From positions 1 to 64,000 of the forward strand of contig CAMWSS010000007.1 of the NCBI GenBank assembly GCA_947177035.1: DNA of 64,000 nucleotides, in the 5' to 3' direction. The translations under genes and the position numbers were made by a program. Source of the stretch: an uncultured Porphyromonadaceae bacterium (lineage in GTDB: Bacteria > Bacteroidota > Bacteroidia > Bacteroidales > Muribaculaceae). Below the pieces are notes generated by a model, which was not told the origin of the DNA, searched no databases, and was given only the letters and a program-made list of their open reading frames with translations. Every line of letters starts with the position of its first letter. Position 1 is the first letter of the stretch. Positions 44,501-52,140 of this stretch are shown piece after piece.

Positions 44501-44780
44501 TCACATATATATCAAGCGAATAGTTACGTTCGCTGGCAAAAGCGATCTGCTTTCCGTCAGGACTCCACACCGGTTTAGTGTCGTAATACGGCGACGTGGT
44601 GAGTTGCCGGGCTTGTCCACCGGTAGCCGGAACGGTGTATATATCGCCTTTGTAGGTGAAAGCCACTGTGGTTCCATCAGGCGAAATCGCTACATTTCTG
44701 AGCCACAGCGGTGTAGCGTCATTGGCTGACGCAGACAGAGCCGCAGCCAGCACGAGTGCAGAAATAACAAGTTTTTTCAC
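41523..44780 (-). CDS. Tricorn-like S41 protease with beta-propeller and PDZ
   Basis: A secreted, tricorn-related peptidase of 1085 residues. The signal peptide is VKKLVISALVLAAALSASA. Residues about 20-540 hold PD40/WD-like propeller repeats (ISPDGTTVAF, WSPDGKQIAF, FSPDGKEVAF). A Lys/Asp/Ser-rich stretch follows (about 558-593), then a helical domain with the Ser-His pair in ASHTGGGG, a PDZ domain (RPGDVILAIDGT) and the S41 core with VVDTRWNGGGW and the likely Ser nucleophile in ESNYSDAHG. The GTG at 44780 was chosen: it starts the signal peptide and lies 40 bases after a -7 element, whereas an upstream TTG at 44822 is inside that element. Related enzymes process peptides outside the cytoplasm. 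Confidence 0.88.
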   Translation of the reverse strand: MKKLVISALVLAAALSASANDATPLWLRNVAISPDGTTVAFTYKGDIYTVPATGGQARQLTTSPYYDTKPVWSPDGKQIAFASERNYSLDIYVMPATGGTATRLTTNGGRETPLAWLDGETLLFSSNLMPSSQAIQGGFQNQIYKVKTDGKTRPQMFMSFPLASLSVNGQGQMLAHYQPSVENAFRKHERSSGTADIWLVDNGNFTKLTDFNGHSLNPVWAADGKSYYYTTEAGSGTLNVHRRTLDGTDTQLTSFDRHPVRSLSAAADGTLAFSWNGEIYTFAPGAAEPQKLNVDIITDDYTKVVEKKDRTWGASDMAVSPDGEEVAFVLAGNVFVTSTKYGTTRQITNTPEQERRVDFSSDGRTLVYDSERDGIWQLFTATIKNPEEKKFTYATEVVETPLYKSDKPAFQPQFSPDGKEVAFLEDRTELRVINLESKKVRTALDGKYNYSYTDGDVSFEWSPDSRWFLVDYIGIGGWNNTDIALVKADGSEVHDLTESGYSDGNAKWVLDGKAMIWSSDRQGYRSHGSWGSQRDAFIMFFDGEAYDRFMMSEEELSLLTEEEKSKSDESKDSEKKDSKDKKKKKKDDKKKDDSAVKPLEFDLENAKYRVRRLTDNSTSLGDFALDKKGDKFYYLASFDGSADLFQKDLRKGDRKVLRKGAGFGALVPDSKCENLFMIGNGMKKISMGSGETTDISYRAWYDYSPYAEREYMFDHMWRQVKDKFYDENLHGVDWEYYREAYRRFLPHITNSFDFGELYSEILGELNASHTGGGGGARGAKYGTASLGAFFDDNYAGEGLLVTEVLKRGPLSTKAANVRPGDVILAIDGTAITPGMDYFPLLEGRQNHKTRISVRRADSGKTEDVYVKPVAQGTIRDLLYDRWVERNQAIVDSVSGGRIAYVHIQGMNSPSYRRVFSELLGKYRNHEAVVVDTRWNGGGWLHNDIAVLLSGKEYVRFAPRGKYIGSEPFTQWTKPSAMLINESNYSDAHGTPYTYKTLGIGELIGAPVPGTMTAVWWETQINGEVYFGIPQVTSLDRNGKPLENQQLNPDVLIYNNPAEVMQGIDRQLIGATRHLLEKLDSAASAK

Positions 44781-44819
44781 GTGAAAAGTATTTTGGTTTA
44801 TATTATGAATTCTACGACA

Positions 44820-44827
44820 CAAAATTA
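44820..44827 (-). promoter_or_regulatory. -7 element of the tricorn/radical SAM unit
   Basis: TAATTTTG on the minus strand matches TAnnTTTG and lies 39 bases upstream of the GTG start at 44780. There is no clear -33 element at standard spacing. It also argues against a TTG start at 44822. Confidence 0.55.
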
Positions 44828-44843
44828 GTGATTATTTTACAAA

Positions 44844-44876
44844 AAACCGCGAAGCATACTTCATACTCCGCGGTTT
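44844..44876 (-). terminator. Rho-independent terminator after the A2M gene
   Basis: On the minus strand AAACCGCG (44876-44869) pairs with CGCGGTTT (44851-44844) and runs into a short T-run. A GAAG/CTTC pairing lies in the loop. It ends the sigma-to-A2M unit and stands just before the next promoter. Confidence 0.8.
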
Positions 44877-44894
44877 ATACAAAATTTAAGATTT

Positions 44895-47800
44895 TTATAG
44901 TGTTGTGACCTCTATGCCGGAAGATGTGGCAATGAATTCCGGCGCATACTGGCTTTGCACCTGCGCGGGAGCGAGAATAAACGATCCGTTGCCTGTCACA
45001 TAATATTCCTCCTGAATGACTGTGCGTCCTTTGGGCAGACGATTAATGAAGAATGTCGTGCGCTGTGATGTCGGCTCCGTATAGACTGTCCTTCTCCAGC
45101 CATCGTTGTGAGGCAGTTGATTGACAGGCTGCATTCCTGCACAATGAGGAGACACGACTGTGACATAATCCATCGACCTGTCGGCATCAATTGTAAGAAT
45201 TACGTTCACGCGTGATCCGACGCTCAATTCTCCTTCTATTTCCCGGCTGATTCTCAACTCTTTTCCGGTGGACGAAGTGACACTGTCGGCTTCTGATTCA
45301 TAGCGGCTCCAGATGCCTCCCCATGCCGGGAAGCGCCCCTTGGCCACCGTCACAACGCCTCCATCAGGAACGTCCAGACGGAATCCGCCGACATAAGAAT
45401 CTTCCGGCGTAACATCTGCGTCCTTACCGTTTATTTTGACCGATATTTCATTGGCCGACGGAACGAGCCAGTCTGTGCCTGATGAAAGAATAGAATAAAC
45501 GACATTGGAAGAGTAATAGCCTTTGCCCCAGTCCTGAGTCTGTTTCTGGCTCAGCAGCCAGAGTCTGATCACGTCTACGTCGGCCGACGACGGATCTATT
45601 GCGGCAAACGCTTCAAGTACCCACGGAGTGACCCCGGTCTGACGCCACGCATTGTATTGCCTGAGAGACTCCACAATCTTCATGGCGGTGGAATGGTACC
45701 CGTTCTCATTCAGGAACAGAGCGGCCTGCGCGCGTCCTTTCAGAGAATAATCCCGCCAGTTGGCCACTGCGTGCTGCACTGCGGCCGAACTCACTTTGCG
45801 TGCGGTCGAAGGCTGTGGCACCACGTCAGCAAAAGCGGTGCGGACATAAGCATATGTCATATTGATATCGTGCTTGTCTGCAGCATACTTGCGGGCGACT
45901 ACATTGTCGATATACTTCAGGGCCTCACTGATTATCCTGTCAAGACGTCTGTCTGACGGCAGATAACCCATCTTTTTCAACTGGCCGAGTGTCGAGAGAG
46001 CGCACAAGGTCATCCATTCCGACGGTTCATCGTCTCCTTCGACCCAGCAAAGTCCGCCGCCACGTGTTAGCTTGGCCATTGTCGTGATAGAATTATTGAT
46101 CGTTTTTTTGATCCGGGCCTTATCAAGCAACAGGCTCAGGCGCGCCATCCGTTCAGTATCTGACTCCGCGGCGCCAACCCATGGCGTATTTTCAAGCAAC
46201 GCGATTTTCAGATCCTCATTCTTCATCAGACGCGACACCAAAAGCGAGTCTGTGTTTTCCCACTGGCGTATCGCTTTTCCGATTTCCGGATAGGAGCGTG
46301 ACAGTCCGTCGGCTGTGGCGGCAGAGAAAAGAGAGCTTAACGCAGCCAACAATGAGCTGTTGTGATACTCTACAACACCCGGCAACGCCATCACGCATTC
46401 CCACACTGCATTTGATGTCAACTGCATCACGCTGCCCGGCTTCGCGTCAATCACGGTCACCGCAGAATCGGCATCAATCAGAATCGGAGTGCTCTCAAGC
46501 ACAGTGACAGTCGACGGCAGCACCGGAATCACCGTCTGTTCGCCATCGGAAAAATTTCCACCGGAAGCGCGCACCCTGATGCCGAGACAATTCCAGTCTG
46601 CGACAGTCAGCGGCATGCTCAATATACGTGTCGACATCGGCTTCATCGCTTCTTGCTGGAATTCCTTGCTTTCTATGATATCGCCGGTTATCGGATCATA
46701 CAGTTCAATCACAGCGCCGATTCCGACAACCGAATCGGTGTTATTGACTGCCGACGCACGCAATGTCAGCATATCGCCTTGACGCATGAATCGCGGAAGC
46801 GAAGTCTGCACCATCACAGGCTTTGATGCGATAATATCCGCTCCTAATGTGCCTGTGAGCAGATTTGAATCATAAGCAACGGCCTTGAGCGCCCATGTTG
46901 TGTTGGCGTCAGGAGCCACAAACTGCACCTGCAAAGAGCCGTCGGCATCAGTGGTCAGAACCGGCCGCCACAAAGCCAGAGGCACTTCCGGCAGACGATA
47001 ACTCCCTTCGGCCGACGATTCCGGATGCGATCCATTGACGATGTTGTTTCCGCTATCGGCAAGAGAGGCGGACTCTTCTTCACACACTGCTTCCGCCATG
47101 TCCATCGGCGCAGAATCTACTGTAATAGCAGTTTTATATTTTCGGGCCATCGCACTCTGGCCCATTCCAGCGATATAAAACACCTTTGTGCGTGGCCACT
47201 GCTGCCCATAAGTATCAAATCCATTGTTCACGTTTGGCAATTGAGGTAGGGTAACCTGCGTCCTGACATAGGCCGATTGCGGATACCATGAGCCTGGCGA
47301 AATCCAGTAGTGACTTGACGGTCCACTATAAGGGTTGAATGCCATGCTGAAAGGCTGAAGTGCATCAAGCGCCTTGGAATATACGTCAAGCACAACAGCT
47401 GAATTGGCGGCAGGGCGTCCAAGATTATCGACAACCTTTATGGTCCACAGTTCACGATCGCCGGCATTGACCCGGTCACGCAGTGACGAAATTTCCAATT
47501 TAAGGTTACGTGCGACGTTGCGGCGCTTCACCGCCACTGAACGCGTCTCAACCGCATAGTCGCGGAATGTCCACAGCGTTATCGTCGCATCGTTTATCCC
47601 ATCCGGCAGTTCTGCTTTAAATGAATGGTTTCCGGCTCCTGGCGACAGCCATTTTTTCTCAAGCACACTGTCAGGAGTCCAGAGCACGTATCTTATATAG
47701 GAATCATCGAACGATGTGCCATACCTCAGATCTTCTCCGGCTGAAACTGCTGCTGACGGCACCCACAACGAAGTCTTGACGGGTGGCATCTTGTCGTCGG

Positions 47801-49925
47801 CACGATAGATGATCAGATTGCTGACGGTGACACTGTCGGCCAATTCGCTATTATCAGCAGATATAATCAGAGTGTATTGGCCTGACGGCACTTTACTCCA
47901 GTCTTTCACTGAGTCGATTGTGTCATTATCAGACGTGATCAGCGAGAATTTCAATGCCAATTCAACGCTCTTACCTTCAGCATCGACCACTTCTACCGGA
48001 GGAACCCAGTCTGGATTTTGCGGCGCAAGCAGATTTTCAGGAAGACTCTCTTTTATGAAATAAGGTTTCCCCGGAATAAAACAATCGGCATCATGGCTTT
48101 CGCCGAGCGCTGACGTGACAGTGGCGCGTGCCGAAAGCGCGACTCCTGCCGGCACATTGACGTTGACAGAAAAACGTCCGGAAAGATCGGTCTTAGCATC
48201 AGCCTCGGCTACTGTTTCCTGAATTCCGCTTCGGAAATCCCAGAACCAGACCCACGGTCTCAGTTTATCAATCGAGATTCTGACAGATCCATCCTGAACC
48301 GGGAATCCGGAATAGCTGAGTGCAGTGCCGCTCACGTTGACCGTTACCGAATCAACACGCACAGCCTTGGCTGTCACTTCAAACTCAGGAGCCTTGTAGT
48401 CGCTGACCATGACCGAGACTGCCCCGACACGCCCGACTTCGACTCTGAAATAGCCTGTCATCACGCTCTCAGGTACGGGCAGAACACCGTGCAGGCGTCC
48501 CATGTTGTCAGTAACTCCGTCGACCGACGCCACCTCCTTGCCATTGGCATCAAAAAGTGTCACAGAATGCTGCGCGCCCCCTTTGATGCGACGTTTACGC
48601 CCGTTATATTCATAGACCGTGGCGACAAATCTAACGGAATCGCCAGGGTGATATATTGCGCGGTCTGTCAGCACATTGGCGGTCTGTCGCCATGATTCGG
48701 CACCAAATTCACTGTCATATGAGGCACCACACCACACAGTCGGCGAATATCTATCGTCGCCTCTTGTGCCTGACAACCGGTTTTTATCCAGCGAGAATTT
48801 CACATCTGACTGGGGCTTGCCAATCATCGGATCAATGGCCATGTAGTCATTGCTGCGGCCAAAGCGTTCCACTTCGATAAGAAAATCCGAAACAGCCACC
48901 TCGCAACTGTTGCCTCCTGGCTCTTCTTTGCTACCAGGCAGAAGCGGCACGATGCGATAGTTGCCGAAGCGAGGCAACGTGATGTCGATTATGGTGTCGT
49001 TGGCAAACACTCCTTCTCCATCAAACCGCAGTTCATATTTTTTCACCAGACGCTGCAATGGCTTCATCTCAAAAACAGCGATCTCGACATGACCGGCATT
49101 CTGCGATTCAACATGAACCGGCAGAGGATCGGCCAGCCTGGTCGTTGTGCGGCAAATAAGTTTTACTCTCGGAGCAGTAATAACGCCGACAACGCGTTTG
49201 ACCTGAGTGACGGCGAAGTTAGGGGCCGTCGAGGCATGTGCGTCAATCCATTTCACGGCCGCATCGAAAATGCGGCGGCTCTCGTCATTGTTTTGTCCGT
49301 GCATCTGCTGTAGCCACACCAGCGGGTAGAACGATTGCCACTTCGGAAAATATCCGTCATAAAGCTTCCACGCATCGGCTGCATTGCCGCCATAAAGCGA
49401 CCAATACATCAGCGGTGACACGTCTCCGGCATGAAACTCCCTGATCTGATGTAACAGCGAATCCGACATTTCAAAGCCAAGGCGCTTGGACACAGCAAAA
49501 TCATAGAGCGTCGGCATATAGATTTTGTCCACACTTATAACGTCGCTCCACGCTCCGACATCTGCGCCACGCAGAGCATCAGTGTAAACAAGTGCGGAGT
49601 CGGCCCATTGCACAGACCCTGCAATTTCAGCACGCAACAACATTGTCATCGCTTTCGTCACCGGATTGCCTGTCTTGTCGGTCACGTCTGCCACAGTGCG
49701 TTCAAGCCGTGCAACAGAATCAGGTTCCATGAGGCCGCGGGCAAGCGTCAGATTCATCAATGCCCGCATCGTTGCCGGCCCGTTATCGGCTTTGAGCGCC
49801 GCTTTCAATTCTTTAGATGCAGTTGTCGACACTTGCTTCGGAAAAGCAAAATCGGGCTTTGCGGCATCAGCAGACGCAAAACCCGAAAAGAGCATCGACA
49901 CTGCCAACAGTGTCTTCTGTATCAT
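44895..49925 (-). CDS. Alpha-2-macroglobulin family protein without thioester motif
   Basis: A giant 1676-residue exported protein with signal peptide MIQKTLLAVSMLFSGFASADA. The centre holds MG-type beta domains: TDRAIYHPGDSVRFVATVY and MVSDYKAPEFEVTA fit the MG2/MG3 region, and LPRFMRQGDMLTLRASAVNN and GIRVRASGGNFSDGEQ the A2M domain. Later comes an alpha-helical thioester-domain-like region and a receptor-binding-like C-terminus. Where bacterial relatives have C(T/L)EQ, this protein reads VVEY (in LPGVVEYHNSS), so the covalent trap chemistry is lost. The conserved LLENTPWV after it supports this alignment. The ATG at 49925 was chosen over a TTG four codons earlier. It lies 8 bases after the Spy-like gene. 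Confidence 0.88.
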   Translation of the reverse strand: MIQKTLLAVSMLFSGFASADAAKPDFAFPKQVSTTASKELKAALKADNGPATMRALMNLTLARGLMEPDSVARLERTVADVTDKTGNPVTKAMTMLLRAEIAGSVQWADSALVYTDALRGADVGAWSDVISVDKIYMPTLYDFAVSKRLGFEMSDSLLHQIREFHAGDVSPLMYWSLYGGNAADAWKLYDGYFPKWQSFYPLVWLQQMHGQNNDESRRIFDAAVKWIDAHASTAPNFAVTQVKRVVGVITAPRVKLICRTTTRLADPLPVHVESQNAGHVEIAVFEMKPLQRLVKKYELRFDGEGVFANDTIIDITLPRFGNYRIVPLLPGSKEEPGGNSCEVAVSDFLIEVERFGRSNDYMAIDPMIGKPQSDVKFSLDKNRLSGTRGDDRYSPTVWCGASYDSEFGAESWRQTANVLTDRAIYHPGDSVRFVATVYEYNGRKRRIKGGAQHSVTLFDANGKEVASVDGVTDNMGRLHGVLPVPESVMTGYFRVEVGRVGAVSVMVSDYKAPEFEVTAKAVRVDSVTVNVSGTALSYSGFPVQDGSVRISIDKLRPWVWFWDFRSGIQETVAEADAKTDLSGRFSVNVNVPAGVALSARATVTSALGESHDADCFIPGKPYFIKESLPENLLAPQNPDWVPPVEVVDAEGKSVELALKFSLITSDNDTIDSVKDWSKVPSGQYTLIISADNSELADSVTVSNLIIYRADDKMPPVKTSLWVPSAAVSAGEDLRYGTSFDDSYIRYVLWTPDSVLEKKWLSPGAGNHSFKAELPDGINDATITLWTFRDYAVETRSVAVKRRNVARNLKLEISSLRDRVNAGDRELWTIKVVDNLGRPAANSAVVLDVYSKALDALQPFSMAFNPYSGPSSHYWISPGSWYPQSAYVRTQVTLPQLPNVNNGFDTYGQQWPRTKVFYIAGMGQSAMARKYKTAITVDSAPMDMAEAVCEEESASLADSGNNIVNGSHPESSAEGSYRLPEVPLALWRPVLTTDADGSLQVQFVAPDANTTWALKAVAYDSNLLTGTLGADIIASKPVMVQTSLPRFMRQGDMLTLRASAVNNTDSVVGIGAVIELYDPITGDIIESKEFQQEAMKPMSTRILSMPLTVADWNCLGIRVRASGGNFSDGEQTVIPVLPSTVTVLESTPILIDADSAVTVIDAKPGSVMQLTSNAVWECVMALPGVVEYHNSSLLAALSSLFSAATADGLSRSYPEIGKAIRQWENTDSLLVSRLMKNEDLKIALLENTPWVGAAESDTERMARLSLLLDKARIKKTINNSITTMAKLTRGGGLCWVEGDDEPSEWMTLCALSTLGQLKKMGYLPSDRRLDRIISEALKYIDNVVARKYAADKHDINMTYAYVRTAFADVVPQPSTARKVSSAAVQHAVANWRDYSLKGRAQAALFLNENGYHSTAMKIVESLRQYNAWRQTGVTPWVLEAFAAIDPSSADVDVIRLWLLSQKQTQDWGKGYYSSNVVYSILSSGTDWLVPSANEISVKINGKDADVTPEDSYVGGFRLDVPDGGVVTVAKGRFPAWGGIWSRYESEADSVTSSTGKELRISREIEGELSVGSRVNVILTIDADRSMDYVTVVSPHCAGMQPVNQLPHNDGWRRTVYTEPTSQRTTFFINRLPKGRTVIQEEYYVTGNGSFILAPAQVQSQYAPEFIATSSGIEVTTL

Positions 49926-49933
49926 AATTCTTA

Positions 49934-50452
49934 TCAATTTTTCTTTCTGTTTTTTCCTCTCTGCTCCATCAGTAACTTCTGGAATTTTCGTTCGGCGGCC
50001 TTCAGTTGAAATAACTGCCGCTTTGTGAGCACTTTTTTGAATTCAGCATGATAACGCAGTTCAACTTCGCTTTGTTTGCCACTGAGTTCCACCGCAGCGT
50101 CTGCCGCCTTCTCCAGCTCAAGCTCCGTGGCATTGTCGCCCTTCTTCATTATTTCACGCTCCATTCGGCGCACATCGCGACCAAGTGCACATTTTTCGTC
50201 CTCCATTTTGTCATATAGCGCGAAAAAGGCATCCTTCTGTTCGTCGGCCAGACTGAGTTCACGAATCAGAAAATCGTGCTTATACTTCTTCATCTGTACC
50301 ATCCATTGCTTAAAGTTATCCTTTCCGTGCCGACGCTCAGGCTTTTCATTTGACGGGACGTTTTCGTCCGGACAGCAGGCGGCGTTAACATCAACAGGTA
50401 AAAAGGTCATCGCCACGAACGTAAGCGGAATCAGAATCATTTTCTTGAACAT
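49934..50452 (-). CDS. Spy/CpxP-like periplasmic protein
   Basis: A 172-residue protein with a signal peptide (MFKKMILIPLTFVAMTFLPVDVNA). The mature part is highly charged and helical, with two repeats of the kind seen in Spy/CpxP proteins: LSLADEQKDAFFALYDKMEDE near 65-85 and LTKRQLFQLKAAERKFQKLL near 142-161. Such proteins act as periplasmic chaperones or stress sensors. It is the third gene behind an ECF sigma factor, where small Spy-like proteins often occur in Bacteroidetes. It lies 15 bases after the anti-sigma-like gene and 8 bases before the A2M gene. Confidence 0.72.
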   Translation of the reverse strand: MFKKMILIPLTFVAMTFLPVDVNAACCPDENVPSNEKPERRHGKDNFKQWMVQMKKYKHDFLIRELSLADEQKDAFFALYDKMEDEKCALGRDVRRMEREIMKKGDNATELELEKAADAAVELSGKQSEVELRYHAEFKKVLTKRQLFQLKAAERKFQKLLMEQRGKNRKKN

Positions 50453-50467
50453 GGTCAGAACTATTTT

Positions 50468-50869
50468 TTAAAGATTTGTGATGTCCAGGCCCGAAGCATA
50501 GAGATCGTCCATAAAATCCAACTCATCAACATCCATGCAGTAATAATCGTCCATGAATGTGTCGTCACTAATTGCTTCTGCCAAAACCGGATTGGTGTCG
50601 GGCGACACGATGCCCTGAGAGCCGACTCCCATCAGATGAAACATCTGGAGCATGCACCATATGCCGGCAAACATCGCGGCCAGATAGGCGTATGGCCGGA
50701 CCATCTGCCAGCGAGTCCGAACAGCCGGTTGCTTCTCCGTTACGCGATCATCGGGCAACATAGAGTCCATACGGGCGGCAAATTCGGAGAAATATCCGTC
50801 AGGCACCGTCATTCCGTCCTTCCGGCCAATCATCTCGGCCAACATGATATCAAATTTATCATCTTTCAT
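50468..50869 (-). CDS. Anti-sigma-factor-like membrane protein
   Basis: A 133-residue protein with a cytoplasmic N-terminus (MKDDKFDIMLAEMIGRKDG, then VPDGYFSEFAARMDSMLPDD), a single membrane segment (AYLAAMFAGIWCMLQMFHLM, about 68-87) and an acidic C-terminal tail (DDTFMDDYYCMDVDELDFMDD). The VPDGYF pattern and single helix are typical of the unnamed anti-sigma-like gene after ECF sigma factors in Bacteroidetes. Its role is inferred from this context. The ATG at 50869 was chosen because it begins the conserved part; a start at 50929 would overlap the sigma gene by 29 bases. Confidence 0.7.
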   Translation of the reverse strand: MKDDKFDIMLAEMIGRKDGMTVPDGYFSEFAARMDSMLPDDRVTEKQPAVRTRWQMVRPYAYLAAMFAGIWCMLQMFHLMGVGSQGIVSPDTNPVLAEAISDDTFMDDYYCMDVDELDFMDDLYASGLDITNL

Positions 50870-50900
50870 ATAACCTATGACTGATTCCAACAGTAATGGT

Positions 50901-51461
50901 TTAACTCTTTTCAGAGAAATATTTGACAATTTTGTTCACGGCATGATGATATGAAGCCTTCAGCGCACCGACTGAAGTGCCGAGAATCTCCGATATGGAT
51001 TCATACTTCATGTCGTCGAAATATTTCATATTGAACACAAGGCGCTGTTTTTCCGGCAACGCAGCAATCACCTTGCGCAACTCCTTTCTAAGATCGTCTC
51101 CATCGATCCATTCGTCGGCTTCGATGGTGTTGGCAAGCATCGAAGCCTCTTCGTCCATCGACACTCCAAGGCGCTTACGCTCCTTTTCCAGAAAAGTCAG
51201 CGATTCATTAATGGCGATCTTATATAGCCACGTGGTCAGCTTCGCATCTCCACGAAACGACTCTATGTTGGTCCATGCTTTCATGAATACGTTCTGAAGC
51301 AAATCGTTGGCATCATCATGATTCTGCACCATACGGCGAATCTGCCAATAAAGCGGCTCGGTGTACAGCCTTATAACTTCATTAAACGCCATGCGAGACG
51401 TGGCGGGGTCTTGCAGACGCCGCGTCAACTGCTCCATTTCGCTGTCAGAGATCTCTTTCAC
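50901..51461 (-). CDS. ECF-type RNA polymerase sigma factor
   Basis: A sigma-70-family ECF sigma factor of 186 residues. Region 2 reads AFNEVIRLYTEPLYWQIRRM, HDDANDLLQNVFMKAW and FRGDAKLTTWLYKIAINE; region 4 reads LPEKQRLVFNMKYFDDMKYESISEIL and GTSVGALKASYHHAVNKI. It is first in a unit with an anti-sigma-like, a Spy-like and an A2M gene, which points to control of an envelope-stress response. The start shown is GTG at 51461, but a -7 element ends only 4 bases upstream (51466), so the ATG at 51437 (178 residues) is an attractive alternative. Confidence 0.92.
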   Translation of the reverse strand: MKEISDSEMEQLTRRLQDPATSRMAFNEVIRLYTEPLYWQIRRMVQNHDDANDLLQNVFMKAWTNIESFRGDAKLTTWLYKIAINESLTFLEKERKRLGVSMDEEASMLANTIEADEWIDGDDLRKELRKVIAALPEKQRLVFNMKYFDDMKYESISEILGTSVGALKASYHHAVNKIVKYFSEKS

Positions 51462-51465
51462 GCCC

Positions 51466-51497
51466 CAAAGTTACGCCATTTCCCCCACTCTTCCAAA
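51466..51497 (-). promoter_or_regulatory. Promoter of the sigma/anti-sigma/Spy/A2M unit
   Basis: On the minus strand TTTG (51497-51494), 20 bases, then TAACTTTG (51473-51466) matches the house-keeping consensus. The expected transcription start falls at or next to the annotated GTG (51461), implying either a leaderless message or the downstream ATG at 51437. Confidence 0.7.
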
Positions 51498-51510
51498 CCT
51501 TTCACCTTTT

Positions 51511-51542
51511 TTTGCTAAATCACGATAATATGCGTAATTTTG
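51511..51542 (+). promoter_or_regulatory. Promoter of the acetyltransferase-holB-AddB-hemW unit
   Basis: TTTG (51511-51514), 20 bases, then TAATTTTG (51535-51542) matches the consensus. The ATG of the acetyltransferase is only 4 bases past the -7 element, so the message would be leaderless or translation starts at the next in-frame ATG (51565). Confidence 0.75.
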
Positions 51543-51546
51543 CAAT

Positions 51547-52137
51547 ATGAATGACCTGCAACTGATGAGTTCCGGCCTCTGGCACAACGGCAAGACACAG
51601 ATGATCGGCGAAGCGCTGATGCAGACCCGCCGCCTGTGTCACCGTCTGAATATGCTCGATCCGGATAACGAAGCGGAACGATGCCGCATATTGACCGAGA
51701 TGCTCGGAAAGATTGAACCACCCTTTGTCATCCACAGCCCATTCCGGTGTGATTTCGGCTCACAGATACACATTGGCCGCAATTTCATGGCCAATTATAA
51801 TCTGACGGTTCTTGACGAAGCTGAAGTGACAATCGGCAATGATGTGTTGATCGGACCTAACGTGAGCATTTACACAATAATCCATGCTCTTGACCCCACA
51901 CAACGCGCTGAAGGCATAATGCAGTCTGCACCGGTTTCAATCGGAAACAATGTGTGGATCGGCGGAAACGTGGTCATCCTTCCAGGGGTGACCATCGGCG
52001 ACGGGGCCGTCATCGGCGCCGGTTCAGTTGTCACCAGGCCGATTCCGGCCGGAGTACTCGCCGCCGGAAATCCCTGCCGGATAATCCGAAATATCACAGA
52101 GGCCGACAAAGTCACAGAAATAGCGATCCCTTCCTGA
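51547..52137 (+). CDS. Maltose/galactoside O-acetyltransferase family protein
   Basis: A 196-residue sugar O-acetyltransferase of the Maa/LacA/NodL type. An N-terminal helical part (SSGLWHNGKTQ, then LCHRLNMLDP) is followed by hexapeptide repeats forming the beta-helix (IHIGRNFMANYNLTVLDEAE, VTIGNDVLIGPNVSIYTIIH with the likely catalytic His, NNVWIGGNVVILPGVTIGDGA). It uses acetyl-CoA; the sugar acceptor is unknown. A second in-frame ATG at 51565 is possible because the promoter sits so close. holB follows after 3 bases. Confidence 0.88.
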   Translation: MNDLQLMSSGLWHNGKTQMIGEALMQTRRLCHRLNMLDPDNEAERCRILTEMLGKIEPPFVIHSPFRCDFGSQIHIGRNFMANYNLTVLDEAEVTIGNDVLIGPNVSIYTIIHALDPTQRAEGIMQSAPVSIGNNVWIGGNVVILPGVTIGDGAVIGAGSVVTRPIPAGVLAAGNPCRIIRNITEADKVTEIAIPS

Positions 52138-52140
52138 CAG

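Noticed and set aside
44781-44822. A TTG start at 44822 for the tricorn-like protease
   Set aside because: The codon lies within a -7 promoter element and would put 14 residues before a complete signal peptide.
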